In this document: positions 54,897 through 63,646 of the stretch, in pieces
Numbering within the stretch: position 1 is the stretch's first letter
Layout: every line of letters starts with the position of its first letter
Assembly: GCA_031119395.1 (NCBI GenBank)
Contig: JAVHYA010000001.1
Coordinates: 1-64,000, forward strand
DNA from: Pseudomonadota bacterium
GTDB taxonomy: Bacteria > Pseudomonadota > Gammaproteobacteria > Burkholderiales > Burkholderiaceae_C
Reading direction: 5' to 3'
Length of the DNA: 64,000 nt
The notes under the pieces: model-generated
Databases searched by the model: none
Seen by the model: only the letters and a program-made list of their open reading frames with translations
Told to the model about the DNA's origin: nothing
Translations under genes and position numbers: made by a program

Positions 54897-55877
54897 TCAT
54901 TGGGTTTGGATCTGGTTGTCCTGCACGACCTTGGCGTAGCGCGGGATCTCGACGCGGATCAGCTGGCCGAACTGCTCGGGCGTGCCGCCCGCAGGCGAGA
55001 CGCCGGTCGGCTCCAGCCTGGCCACCAGTTCCGGGGCCTTCAACCCGGTGTTGATCGCGGCGTTGATCTTCGCCAGCACCGGCGCCGGCAGGTCCTTCGG
55101 CGCGATCAGGCCATGCCAGGCCACGACCTCGTAGTCGGGGAGCCGGCCCGCCTCGGCCACGGTCGGGATGTCCGGGTACGCGGCCTGGCGCTGCGCCGTG
55201 GTCACCGCCAGTGCGCGCAGCTTGCCGGCCTTGACGTGCGGCATCAGGCCTTCGGTGCCGGCGACCAGCATGTCGACATTGCCGGCGATCAGGTCGGTGA
55301 TGGCCGGCCCGGTGCCCTTGTAGGGAATGTGCGTGGCCTTGACCTTCGCCATGCCGAACATGTACTCGGTCGCGATGTGCAGGTGGCTGCCGTTGCCGGC
55401 GGAGGCGAAGCTCAGCCTGCCCGGGTTGTTGCGGCCGTACTCCAGCAGTTCGGCGAGGTTCTTCGCCTGCACCTTGGCCGGATTGACGCACACCACGTAG
55501 GCGCCCTTGGACAGCTGGATCACCGGCGTCATGTCCTTGGCCGAATCGAACTTGAGCTTGTACAGCGCCGGGTTGACCGTGTAGCTGCCCGCCACCAGCA
55601 GCAGCGTGTAGCCGTCGGCCGGCTGGTGCAGCGCATAGTCGCTGCCCAGCGTGCCTCCCGCACCGGGCCGGTTGTCCACGATCACCGATTGCCCGATGTT
55701 CTTGCCCAGCAGGTCGGCACCGACGCGGGCGATGAAGTCCGAGCCGCCGCCGGGCGCGAAGGGGCACACGATGCGGATGGGCTTGTTCGGGAAGCCGTCC
55801 TGCGCGGAGGCGATGAGCGGCAGCGGCAGGCCGAGCGCGGCCAGGGCGGCGGAAAAGGTGCGGCGGTCGAGGGGCAT
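54897..55877 (-). CDS. Bug-family (tripartite tricarboxylate) substrate-binding protein
   Basis: 326 residues with a signal peptide (MPLDRRTFSAALAALGLPLP ... ASA) and the TctC/Bug fold: PIRIVCPFAPGGGSDFIARV, GQSVIVDNRPGAGG, YKGTGPAITDLIAGNVDMLV. Bug proteins bind carboxylates in the periplasm; here, inside the methylcitrate operon, propionate precursors or tricarboxylates are the natural guess. No TctA/TctB membrane genes are in the window. GGAG lies nine bases before the ATG. It separates prpC from acnD, an uncommon insertion. Confidence 0.9.
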   Translation of the reverse strand: MPLDRRTFSAALAALGLPLPLIASAQDGFPNKPIRIVCPFAPGGGSDFIARVGADLLGKNIGQSVIVDNRPGAGGTLGSDYALHQPADGYTLLLVAGSYTVNPALYKLKFDSAKDMTPVIQLSKGAYVVCVNPAKVQAKNLAELLEYGRNNPGRLSFASAGNGSHLHIATEYMFGMAKVKATHIPYKGTGPAITDLIAGNVDMLVAGTEGLMPHVKAGKLRALAVTTAQRQAAYPDIPTVAEAGRLPDYEVVAWHGLIAPKDLPAPVLAKINAAINTGLKAPELVARLEPTGVSPAGGTPEQFGQLIRVEIPRYAKVVQDNQIQTQ

Positions 55878-55999
55878 GGGAAGTCTCCGGTGTCGTGGTT
55901 GAAAGGCCGCCTCTGCGTGCGGCCTCGCGGCCCATCCTAGCCATGCCCACCAGCGGCACCTGACCATTCGTTCAGCTTTCCCACGCGGCCCGCCGCGAC

Positions 56000-57172
56000 T
56001 CAGCGGCGCGCATCGATCGGCACGAAGGCCAGGTCCTGCGGCCCGGTGTAGTTGGCGCTCGGGCGGATGATCTTGTTGTCGATGCGCTGCTCGATCACGT
56101 GGGCCGCCCAGCCGCTGGTGCGCGCGATCACGAAGAGCGGCGTGAACATCGACGTCGGCACGCCCATCAGGTGGTAGCTCACGGCGCTGAACCAGTCCAG
56201 GTTGGGGAACATCCTCTTGGCGTCCCACATGACCGATTCCAGCCGCTCGGCGATGTCGAACATGCGCGTGGTGCCGGCCTCCTCGGACAGCCGCTTCGCC
56301 ACGCCCTTGATCACCACGTTGCGGGGATCGCTCACGGTGTACACCGGGTGGCCGAAGCCGATCACCACTTCCTTGGCCTCGATGCGGCGGCGGATGTCGG
56401 CCTCGGCCTCGTCGGGGTGGTCGTAGCGCTTCTGGATCTCGAAGGCCACTTCGTTGGCACCACCGTGCTTGGGGCCGCGCAGTGCGCCGATGGCCCCTGC
56501 GATGGACGAGTACATGTCGCTGCCCGTGCCGGCGATCACGCGCGCGGTGAAGGTCGATGCGTTGAACTCGTGTTCGGCATAGAGGTTCAGCGAGGTGTGC
56601 ATGGCGCCCACCCAGGCCTGCGAAGGCTTGCGTCCGTGCAGCAGGTGCAGGAAGTGGCCGCCGATGGAGTCGTCGTCGGTCTCGACCTCGATGCGCCGGC
56701 CGGCGCTGCTCCAGTGGTACCAGTACAGCAGCATCGAGCCGAGCGAGGCCATCAGCCGGTCGGCAATGTCGCGCGCACCGGCGATGTTGTGGTCGTCCTT
56801 CTCGGGCAGCACGCAGCCCAGGGCCGAGACGCCCGTGCGCATCACGTCCATCGGATGGGCGCTGGCCGGCAGGCTCTCCAGCGCGTCCTTCACGCTCGCC
56901 GGCAGGCCGCGCATGGACTTCAGCCGTGTCTTGTAGGTGCGCAGCTCGGCGCGCGTGGGCAGCTTGCCGTGCACCAGCAGGTGCGCGATCTCCTCGAATT
57001 CGCAGACCTCGGCGATGTCCAGGATGTCGTAGCCGCGGTAGTGCAGGTCGTTGCCCGTGCGCCCGACGGTGCACAGGGCGGTGTTGCCGGCCGTGACGCC
57101 GGACAGCGCCACGGATTTCTTGGGCTTGAAGGCGGCCGGCGCGGCGGCTTCGGCGGTGGTGGTGACGGTCAT
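56000..57172 (-). CDS. prpC: 2-methylcitrate synthase
   Basis: 390 residues of the citrate synthase fold, typical PrpC length (citrate synthase proper has about 430). [20 protein letters not shown], the catalytic-His block [15 protein letters not shown], then [13 protein letters not shown] and [13 protein letters not shown] with the active-site Asp. It condenses propionyl-CoA and oxaloacetate. The ATG overlaps the stop of the upstream thioesterase gene by four bases, so they are coupled. Confidence 0.95.
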   Translation of the reverse strand: MTVTTTAEAAAPAAFKPKKSVALSGVTAGNTALCTVGRTGNDLHYRGYDILDIAEVCEFEEIAHLLVHGKLPTRAELRTYKTRLKSMRGLPASVKDALESLPASAHPMDVMRTGVSALGCVLPEKDDHNIAGARDIADRLMASLGSMLLYWYHWSSAGRRIEVETDDDSIGGHFLHLLHGRKPSQAWVGAMHTSLNLYAEHEFNASTFTARVIAGTGSDMYSSIAGAIGALRGPKHGGANEVAFEIQKRYDHPDEAEADIRRRIEAKEVVIGFGHPVYTVSDPRNVVIKGVAKRLSEEAGTTRMFDIAERLESVMWDAKRMFPNLDWFSAVSYHLMGVPTSMFTPLFVIARTSGWAAHVIEQRIDNKIIRPSANYTGPQDLAFVPIDARR

Positions 57173-57564
57173 GCGGTTTCCTTGTCCAGATACGAACGGT
57201 CGATGGCGGCGGGGCGGCCCCTGGCATCCACCGCCACCATCTCGAAGACAGCCTTGAGGGCGTCCTCCGGGGCCACCCCGGGCGCACGCGCGGTGCCGGC
57301 CACGCACACCGTCATCGAACTGCGTCCCACGCGGCCGACCCAGGCGCGCAGCCGCAGCTCGCGCCCGACGGGAACCGGCGCCAGGAAGTCCACACCGGTG
57401 ACGGCGGCCATCACGACCTCGCGCTGCGCCAGACCGCGGCCGGCCAGGAAGGCCGCCTTGGCCATCCATTGCAGGCCCTGCCCGGCGAACAGCGCGCCGT
57501 GGTGGTTGGCGTGCGCAGGCAGCACCAGTTCGCACAGTTCGGTCGTTCCGGCGGGTGTTGTCAT
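57169..57564 (-). CDS. Hotdog acyl-CoA thioesterase (YciA-like)
   Basis: 131 residues of the hotdog fold with the BFIT/YciA pattern: [20 protein letters not shown] (conserved Asn-His-x-Gly), [17 protein letters not shown] and SMTVCVAG. It hydrolyses short or medium acyl-CoAs. As the first gene of the prp operon it may relieve propionyl- or methylcitryl-CoA build-up; this is inferred. The motif at 57567-57582 ends three bases from its ATG, so its 5' leader must be very short or absent. Confidence 0.85.
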   Translation of the reverse strand: MTTPAGTTELCELVLPAHANHHGALFAGQGLQWMAKAAFLAGRGLAQREVVMAAVTGVDFLAPVPVGRELRLRAWVGRVGRSSMTVCVAGTARAPGVAPEDALKAVFEMVAVDARGRPAAIDRSYLDKETA

Positions 57565-57566
57565 GC

Positions 57567-57582
57567 TTCGCAATTTACGCAA
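57567..57582 (-). promoter_or_regulatory. ScfR-type operator motif, site A
   Basis: On the minus strand TTGCG, five bases, TGCGAA (plus strand TTCGCAATTTACGCAA). The same spaced motif occurs on the plus strand at 57642-57657. Site A covers the region just upstream of the thioesterase ATG and a TAAATT that could be a -10 box, so bound regulator would block the operon. Related regulators (PrpR, RamB) bind TTTGCAAA-like sequences, which this resembles. Confidence 0.5.
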
Positions 57583-57641
57583 AATGCCTGCATCTGCCCA
57601 CGACTGAAAAGGCGAATCCTTGCAAATGGAAATCCACGAAA

Positions 57642-57657
57642 TTGCGAATTCTGCGAA
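57642..57657 (+). promoter_or_regulatory. ScfR-type operator motif, site B
   Basis: TTGCGAATTCTGCGAA: TTGCG, five bases, TGCGAA, the same pattern as site A in opposite orientation, followed by a further TCTGCG. It lies 22-37 bases before the ScfR-like ATG, fitting autoregulation. The two sites face each other across the divergent gap. Confidence 0.5.
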
Positions 57658-57678
57658 TCTGCGCCTGGAACCGGTGGC

Positions 57679-59091
57679 ATGAAGAAGACCTTCATGGGGG
57701 TGCGCCTGCGCAAGCTGCGCGCCGAACGGGGCATGACGCAGATCGCGCTGGCGCAGGCGCTGGGCCTGTCGCCGAGCTATCTCAACCAGCTGGAGCAGAA
57801 CCAGCGCCCGCTCACCGTGCAGGTGCTGCTCAGGATCCACCGCACGCTGGGCATCGACATCCAGCAGTTCTCGGAGGACGAGGAGGCGCGGCTGGTCGCG
57901 GGCATGCGCGAGGCCCTGACCGACGCGCCCGAGGCGGTCGCCCTGCCGGAGCTGCAGGAGGCCGCCAGCCAGATGCCCGCGCTGGGCCGCGCCCTGGTCG
58001 CACTGCACCGGCGCAACCTCGCCCTGCAGGAACAGCTGGAGACCATGGCGCTGCGGCTGGGCGACGACCGCGCCGAGGTCGCGACGCCCCGCGCCATGCC
58101 CTTCGAGGTGGTGCGCGACTTCTTCTTCGCGCATCGCAACCATTTCGACGAGGTCGACCGGCAGGCCGAAGCGCTGGCCGCCGAAGCGGCGGTGGAAGGC
58201 CCCATGCTCGCCCACTGGCTGATCGAGCGCCTGCATCGCCGACACCGGGTGCGGGTCGAGACCACCTCCGAGCCGCAGGACGGCAAGCGCCGCTTCGATC
58301 CGGCGCACCGCACGCTGCAGCTGTCGGCGCGGCTCGGGCCTGCGCAGCAGGTCTTCCAGCTCGCCACGCAGCTGGCGCTTGTCGAGCACGCCGCGCTCAT
58401 CGATGCGCTGGTGGCCGCGCCGCCGCTGCAGGACGACGCGGCCTCGCGCCGGCTCGCGCGCATCGGGCTGGCCAACTACTTCGCTGGCGCCCTGCTGCTG
58501 CCATACGGCCGCTTCCTGAAGGCTGCCGAAGACCTGCACTACGACATCGACCGGCTCGGCGAGCGCTTCGGCGTCGGCTTCGAGACGGTCTGCCATCGCC
58601 TGAGCACGCTGCAGCGGGCCGACGCGCCCGGCGTGCCCTTCTTCTTCGTGCGGGTGGACCGCGCCGGCAACATCTCCAAGCGCCAGTCGGCCACGCACTT
58701 CCACTTCAGCCGCACGGGCGGCACCTGCCCGCTGTGGAACGTGTACGAGGCCTTCGCGCAGCCGGGGCGCATCCTGCCGCAGCTGGCGCGCATGCCCGAC
58801 GGGCGCTGCTATCTGTGGGTGGCGCGCACGGTGGCCAGCGGCCCGGCGGGCTACGGCGCACCCCAGCGCATGTTCTCCATCGGCCTGGGCTGCGACATCC
58901 GGCACGCCCCGCGCCTGGTCTACGCCAAGGGGCTCGACCTCGCCGACCCCGACGCGGCCACGCCGATCGGCATGGGCTGCAAGGTCTGCGAGCGCGCCGA
59001 CTGCCCGCAGCGCGCCTTCCCGTTCGTCGGCCGGCCGCTGCAGGTCGACGAGCACCAGAGCCGCTTCACCCCCTACGGCGCGGCACGCTGA
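57679..59091 (+). CDS. ScfR/MccR-type regulator of short-chain acyl metabolism
   Basis: 470 residues: an XRE helix-turn-helix (about 8-62; GMTQIALAQALGLSPSYLNQ), an IrrE-like middle region (about 150-290) and the DUF2083 C-terminus with four cysteines in IGMGCKVCERADCPQRAFPF. This is the layout of PrpR/RamB/ScfR proteins that control methylcitrate-cycle and acetate genes in response to acyl-CoAs. It is divergent from the prp operon across 114 bases with paired operator motifs. Its 3' end overlaps the convergent LysR gene by 26 bases. Confidence 0.88.
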   Translation: MKKTFMGVRLRKLRAERGMTQIALAQALGLSPSYLNQLEQNQRPLTVQVLLRIHRTLGIDIQQFSEDEEARLVAGMREALTDAPEAVALPELQEAASQMPALGRALVALHRRNLALQEQLETMALRLGDDRAEVATPRAMPFEVVRDFFFAHRNHFDEVDRQAEALAAEAAVEGPMLAHWLIERLHRRHRVRVETTSEPQDGKRRFDPAHRTLQLSARLGPAQQVFQLATQLALVEHAALIDALVAAPPLQDDAASRRLARIGLANYFAGALLLPYGRFLKAAEDLHYDIDRLGERFGVGFETVCHRLSTLQRADAPGVPFFFVRVDRAGNISKRQSATHFHFSRTGGTCPLWNVYEAFAQPGRILPQLARMPDGRCYLWVARTVASGPAGYGAPQRMFSIGLGCDIRHAPRLVYAKGLDLADPDAATPIGMGCKVCERADCPQRAFPFVGRPLQVDEHQSRFTPYGAAR

Positions 59092-60037
59092 GGCGAGCGG
59101 CGGCGGCCTTCACCGCTTCGGCGAAGGCCAGCAGCACCGCAGGGCGTTCCATGCCGTCGCGCCGGAAGAACAGGCCGAAGGACGGCAGCGGCACCCGGGG
59201 AGCGATCGCGAGCCGCCGCACGCCGCCGCGCGCGATCTCGTCCATGGCGTGCTCCAGCCGCACGGCACACAGCAGCGACGCGTCCTGCCGCATCAGCGCC
59301 CCGATGGTGACGGACGAGATCGCTTCGATGACCGGCACCGGGGGCGTGGCGCCGTCGTTCAGGAAGGCCGTCATGAAGGCCTGCCGCACCAGCGTGTCCC
59401 GGGGCGGCAGCAGCCAGGGCGACGCGCCCAGGTCGCGCCAGCGCAGCCGCCTTGCGGGCTTGCCGGCCGCCTCGGGCGGCGCCGAGGCCAGCACGCACAG
59501 TTCGTCCTGCAGCATCGCCACGGGCTCCAGCAGCGGCGTGATGTCGGCGGTGAGCAGCTCCGGGGTCACCGCGCCGTAGACGCAATCGAGCTCGCCGGCC
59601 AGCAGCCGCTGGATCAGCTCCTGCACCCGTCCCTCGCGGATCTGGACCGCGGCGCCGGGCATGCGCGCGCGCAGCCGCACGATGGCCGCGGGCACCGTGG
59701 CCGTGACGGAAGGCGCGCCCACCCGCAGCACGGCTTGCGCGCCCTGCTGCATGGCGCCCACGTCCTCGGTGGCGCGCGCCAGCTGGTTCAGCACCGCCCG
59801 GGCATGGAACACCGCGCCGGCGCCCAGCGCGTTCGGGTGGATGCCCTGGTGGCTGCGCTCGAACAGGCGCGCACCGAAGCAGGCCTCGATCTCGCCCAGC
59901 ATCTTGCTGATGGCCGGCTGGCTCAGGTGCAGCTGCGCCGACGCGCTGCGCATGGTGTCCGCCTCGGCCAGCACCGCCAGCAGTTCGAGGTGGCGCAGCC
60001 GCAGCTTGCGCACGAGGCGGGCGGTCGTGGTGTCCAT
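59066..60037 (-). CDS. LysR-type regulator of the adjoining CoA-transferase operon
   Basis: 323 residues: LysR helix-turn-helix at about 15-72 (LRHLELLAVLAEADTMRSAS with QLHLSQPAISKMLGEIE) and the substrate-binding effector domain. It overlaps the 3' end of the ScfR-like gene tail-to-tail. It faces the CoA-transferase gene across 77 bases containing a perfect eight-base dyad, so it most likely controls that operon. The effector is unknown; relatives with this context (CbbR/PcaQ-like or GalR-like aromatics regulators) are too varied to choose. Confidence 0.85.
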   Translation of the reverse strand: MDTTTARLVRKLRLRHLELLAVLAEADTMRSASAQLHLSQPAISKMLGEIEACFGARLFERSHQGIHPNALGAGAVFHARAVLNQLARATEDVGAMQQGAQAVLRVGAPSVTATVPAAIVRLRARMPGAAVQIREGRVQELIQRLLAGELDCVYGAVTPELLTADITPLLEPVAMLQDELCVLASAPPEAAGKPARRLRWRDLGASPWLLPPRDTLVRQAFMTAFLNDGATPPVPVIEAISSVTIGALMRQDASLLCAVRLEHAMDEIARGGVRRLAIAPRVPLPSFGLFFRRDGMERPAVLLAFAEAVKAAAARLSVPRRRG

Positions 60038-60060
60038 GGGGCTCTCCGGGGTCGATATCC

Positions 60061-60084
60061 AATCGTGATCACTCCCTCACGATT
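60061..60084. promoter_or_regulatory. LysR-operator-like inverted repeat
   Basis: AATCGTGA (60061-60068) and TCACGATT (60077-60084), a perfect eight-base inverted repeat with an eight-base spacer, lies between the LysR gene and the CoA-transferase gene. It contains the T-N11-A core of LysR sites. It is 24 bases upstream of the regulator's ATG and 31-54 bases upstream of the operon's ATG. Confidence 0.6.
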
Positions 60085-60114
60085 ATCGAATTTTCAAGAA
60101 TCGCCGGACGGGCT

Positions 60115-61338
60115 ATGGTCCTGTCCATGCGCTTTCAGAACGACGAGACAACGACGAAACCCGCCGCGCCCCTGGAGGGCGTGCGCGTGCTGGACCTGGG
60201 GCAATACATCGCGGGCCCCGGCGCGGCGATGGTGCTGGCCGAACTCGGCGCCCGGGTCATCAAGGTCGAGCCCCTGGCCGGCGACCAGGCCCGGCACATC
60301 GGCAGCTACGGCGAGTCGATGATCCGGGCCTACAGCCGCGGCAAGCAGTCCATCGCACTCGACCTCAAGAGCGAGGCCGGCCGCGCGATCGCCTGGCGCC
60401 TGATCGGCGAGAGCGACGTGCTGATCCAGAACCTGCGCCCGGGCGCCGTCGAGGCGCTCGGCTTCGGCCCGGAAGCGGTGCGCGAGCGCTTTCCCGCGCT
60501 CGTGTACCTCTCGATCTCGGGCTTCGGCCACCAGGGCCCGTCGAGCGGCCGGCCCGGCTACGACATCGCGGCGCAGGCCGAGAGCGGCCTGATGTCCGTC
60601 ACCGGCGAGCCCGACCGGCTGCCGCAGAAGGTGGGCGTGCCCATCATCGACGCCGCCGCCGCGCACCTGGGCGCACAGGCCGTGCTGGCGGCGCTGTATG
60701 GCCGCACCCGCACCGGCCGCGGCGAGACGCTGCGCAGCTCGCTGCTCGAGGTGGCGGTGCACCTGCAGGCGACGACCTGGTGCGACTACCTGGGCGGCGC
60801 GCCCGAACCCACGCGCATCGGCGACGGCCAGCCCAACAACGCGCCGGCCGCCGAGGTGCTGCCCACGCGCGACGGCCACATCGTGCTCTCGGCCTACGCC
60901 GAGGAGCACTGGGCACGCCTGTGCCGCGTCGTCGGGCGCGAGGACCTGATCGCCGACCCGCGCTTTCGCACCAACGCGCTGCGCGTGCGGCATCGCGCCG
61001 AACTGCGCGCCGTGCTGCGCGACTGCCTGTCGACCATGAGCAGCGAGGAGTGCGTGGCGCTGCTCAGTCGCAACCAGATCGTCGTCGGCGCCGTGCGCAG
61101 CTACGCCCAGGTGCTGCAGAGCCCCGACGTGCAGGCCAGCGGCATGCTGGTCGACGCGATGGCCGGGGACGGCACCCGCCAGGCGGCGCTGGCGCTGCCC
61201 TACACCCTCGGCGATGCCCCGCGCGCCAGGCCGCCGGCGGCGCCGTCCTGCGGCGCCGACACCGACGCCGTGCTCGGCGCGCTCGGCTTCGCCGCCGACG
61301 AGATCGCCCGACTGCGCGAACAGCGCGCCGTGGCCTGA
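60115..61338 (+). CDS. CaiB/BaiF family III CoA-transferase (full length)
   Basis: 407 residues, normal family length, in contrast to the short copy at 2899. GVRVLDLGQYIAGPGAAMVL, ARVIKVEPLAGDQAR, SIALDLKSEAGRAIAWRLIG, DVLIQNLRPGAVEALGFG and the catalytic-Asp area RPGYDIAAQAESGLMSVTGE fit formyl/succinyl-CoA-type transferases. It starts at 60115 or at the ATG at 60127. First gene of the LysR-linked operon with a DUF1254 protein, a Bug protein and an esterase; likely activates an organic acid released by the esterase. Confidence 0.87.
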   Translation: MVLSMRFQNDETTTKPAAPLEGVRVLDLGQYIAGPGAAMVLAELGARVIKVEPLAGDQARHIGSYGESMIRAYSRGKQSIALDLKSEAGRAIAWRLIGESDVLIQNLRPGAVEALGFGPEAVRERFPALVYLSISGFGHQGPSSGRPGYDIAAQAESGLMSVTGEPDRLPQKVGVPIIDAAAAHLGAQAVLAALYGRTRTGRGETLRSSLLEVAVHLQATTWCDYLGGAPEPTRIGDGQPNNAPAAEVLPTRDGHIVLSAYAEEHWARLCRVVGREDLIADPRFRTNALRVRHRAELRAVLRDCLSTMSSEECVALLSRNQIVVGAVRSYAQVLQSPDVQASGMLVDAMAGDGTRQAALALPYTLGDAPRARPPAAPSCGADTDAVLGALGFAADEIARLREQRAVA

Positions 61339-61364
61339 CGCGCCCGCCCGTACCTGCCATCCAG

Positions 61365-62636
61365 ATGACCCTCGACACCCTCCCCGACCACGCGACGACC
61401 GCCGCCGAAGCCGCCGTCATCCAGACGCTTCCCCTGTTCGAGATGATGCGCATGCGTGCCGCCACCACGGCGCGCCGCCATCCCGTGCTCGGCTTCGCCT
61501 CCGACCAGCCCGGCTCGTCCTGGCGCTGGGTCAACCAGTTCACCCACACCCACCGCCGCCTCGGCCCCGAGGACCGCGAGGTGGTGAGCCCGAACAACGA
61601 CACGGTCTACAGCAACGCGTGGATCGACCTGTCCGAAGGCCCGGTGCTGATCGAGTCGCCGGACGTCGGCGATCGCTACTGGACGCTCGGCCTGCTCGAC
61701 GCCTGGACCAACCCCTTCGCCTACGTCGGCCGGCGCACCACCGGCAACCGTCCGCAGCGCACGCTGGTGCACGGCCCGGGCTGGCGCGGCGAGGTGCCGT
61801 CCGACGTGACGCACACCATCGCGGCGCCCGGCCACGACGTGTGGCTCATCGGCCGCTTCCTGGTCGACGACGACGGGCCGGATGCCGAGCGCGTGCGCTC
61901 GCTGCAGCAGGCGCTTCGCATGCGGCGGCTGGACGGCCGCGACGCGGCGATGCGGGTGGACACGGCCCTCGACGGCCGCGACACGCGCATTCCCTCGGCG
62001 CAGCTGTACCGCGCGACGGTGGACGCAGCGCTGCGCCACAACCCGCCGCCCGCGGGCGAGTCGCTCGCCTGGCCGCCCGGCGACGACGCGCTGGCGGCAG
62101 CCTTGCCGGTGGTGTACGAGCGCCTGCGCCATGCCGGCCAGCCGCACGGGCTCGGCGGCGGCTGGGCCATCCCGGTGATGGTCCGCACGCACTGGGGCGA
62201 CGACGTGCTCACGCGCGCCCGCATCGCGCGCAACTTCATCGGCGCACTGGGCGTGGACGAAGCCATGTACCCGACGGCCGAGGTCGACGTGCAGGGCCGG
62301 CCCCTGCACGGGTCGAAGGGCTACGAGCTGCGTTTTCCACCGGGCCTGGGGCCGCGGGTCGACGCCTTCTGGTCGCTCACCATGTACCGGCGCAGCGACT
62401 GCCTGTTCGTCGCCAACCCGATCGACCGCTACTCGATCGGCGACCGCACGCCCGGCCTGCGCACCGAGCCCGACGGCAGCCTGGTGATCCGGCTGCAGGC
62501 CGAGGACCCCGGGCCCGGCGTGAACTGGCTGCCCGCGCCGCCGGACGAGCTGTTCTACGTGGTGCTGCGGCTGTACCAGCCGCGCGCCGAGCACCTGGGG
62601 CTGCGCTTCGACTACCCACCGATCCGCCCGATCTGA
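61365..62636 (+). CDS. DUF1254/DUF1214 domain protein
   Basis: 423 residues with the DUF1254 block VSPNNDTVYSNAWIDLSEGP and GDRYWTLGLLDAWTNPFAYV in the first half, and the DUF1214 block VDAFWSLTMYRRSDCLFVAN and NPIDRYSIGDRTPGL in the second. These proteins are widespread and uncharacterised; some are secreted, but I see no signal peptide from the ATG at 61365. It is 26 bases after the CoA-transferase gene. Function unknown. Confidence 0.82.
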   Translation: MTLDTLPDHATTAAEAAVIQTLPLFEMMRMRAATTARRHPVLGFASDQPGSSWRWVNQFTHTHRRLGPEDREVVSPNNDTVYSNAWIDLSEGPVLIESPDVGDRYWTLGLLDAWTNPFAYVGRRTTGNRPQRTLVHGPGWRGEVPSDVTHTIAAPGHDVWLIGRFLVDDDGPDAERVRSLQQALRMRRLDGRDAAMRVDTALDGRDTRIPSAQLYRATVDAALRHNPPPAGESLAWPPGDDALAAALPVVYERLRHAGQPHGLGGGWAIPVMVRTHWGDDVLTRARIARNFIGALGVDEAMYPTAEVDVQGRPLHGSKGYELRFPPGLGPRVDAFWSLTMYRRSDCLFVANPIDRYSIGDRTPGLRTEPDGSLVIRLQAEDPGPGVNWLPAPPDELFYVVLRLYQPRAEHLGLRFDYPPIRPI

Positions 62637-62668
62637 CGCACGATTTCTACAAGACGGAGACAAGAGCC

Positions 62669-63646
62669 ATGCCCATGAACCGACGCCACCTCCTTGCCTC
62701 GGCCGCCGCCGGGCTCGCCCTGCCCTGGAGCCTGCCAAGCGCTGCACAGGCCTGGCCCGCACGGCCGATCCGCCTGGTGTCGCCCTACGGCGCCGGCGGC
62801 TCGAACGACATCCTCACGCGGGTGCTCGGCGATTTCCTCTCGCGCCGCCTGGGCCAGAGCGTGGTGGTGAAGAACAAGGCCGGCGCCGGCACCCGCATCG
62901 CCAACGACTACGTGGCCAAGGCCGCGCCCGACGGCTACACGCTGCTGCACGCGGCCGCGCCCATCGCCATCGGCGAGGCGCTGTACAAGGACCTGCCCTA
63001 CGACGTGCACAAGAGCTTCGCGGCCATCGGCAGCACGGCCATCGCACCGCTGTTCCTGGTGGTCAATGCCCAGGCGCCCTACAAGACGCTGGCCGAGTTC
63101 ATCCAGTACGCCAAGGCGAGTCCCAAGGGCGCCACCTTCGGCTCGCCCGGCGCCGGCTCGGCACCGCACCTCACGGCCGAGCTGCTGCTGCGCGCCGCCG
63201 GGGCCAAGGGCATCGTGGTGCAGTACCGTGGCGACGCGCCGGCCTACACCGAATTGCTCGCGGGCCGCATCGACGCCACGCTGACCGCGATCTCCACCGC
63301 CGTGCCGCACATCCAGGCCGGCAAGCTGCGCGTGCTGGGCGTGGCGAACGAGGAGCGCACGCCGCTGTACCCCGACGCACCCACGCTGCGCGAACAGGGT
63401 CTGACCACGGTGGTCGGCTACGGCTGGTACGGCATGCTGGCGCCGGCGGGTACGCCTGCCGAGGTGGTGAGCCGCCTGCACACCGAACTGAAGGCCGCAC
63501 TGGCCGACGCCGAGGTGCGGCGCAAGGCCGAAGCCGCCGGCCTGCAGCTTCGCGGCGGAACGCCCGCCGAGTTCAGCGCCTTCATCTCCAGCGAGACGCG
63601 CAAGTGGGCGCAGATCATCCAGGCAGCGAACATCACGGCGGAATGA
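62669..63646 (+). CDS. Bug-family (tripartite tricarboxylate) substrate-binding protein
   Basis: 325 residues with a signal peptide (MPMNRRHLLASAAAGLALPW ... AAQA) and the TctC/Bug blocks PIRLVSPYGAGGSNDILTRV, GQSVVVKNKAGAGTRIANDY and TELLAGRIDATLTAISTAV. It should bind a carboxylate for import; no membrane partners are present. GGAG lies about 12 bases before the ATG. Its stop overlaps the start of the esterase gene. It probably brings in the substrate that the operon metabolises. Confidence 0.9.
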   Translation: MPMNRRHLLASAAAGLALPWSLPSAAQAWPARPIRLVSPYGAGGSNDILTRVLGDFLSRRLGQSVVVKNKAGAGTRIANDYVAKAAPDGYTLLHAAAPIAIGEALYKDLPYDVHKSFAAIGSTAIAPLFLVVNAQAPYKTLAEFIQYAKASPKGATFGSPGAGSAPHLTAELLLRAAGAKGIVVQYRGDAPAYTELLAGRIDATLTAISTAVPHIQAGKLRVLGVANEERTPLYPDAPTLREQGLTTVVGYGWYGMLAPAGTPAEVVSRLHTELKAALADAEVRRKAEAAGLQLRGGTPAEFSAFISSETRKWAQIIQAANITAE

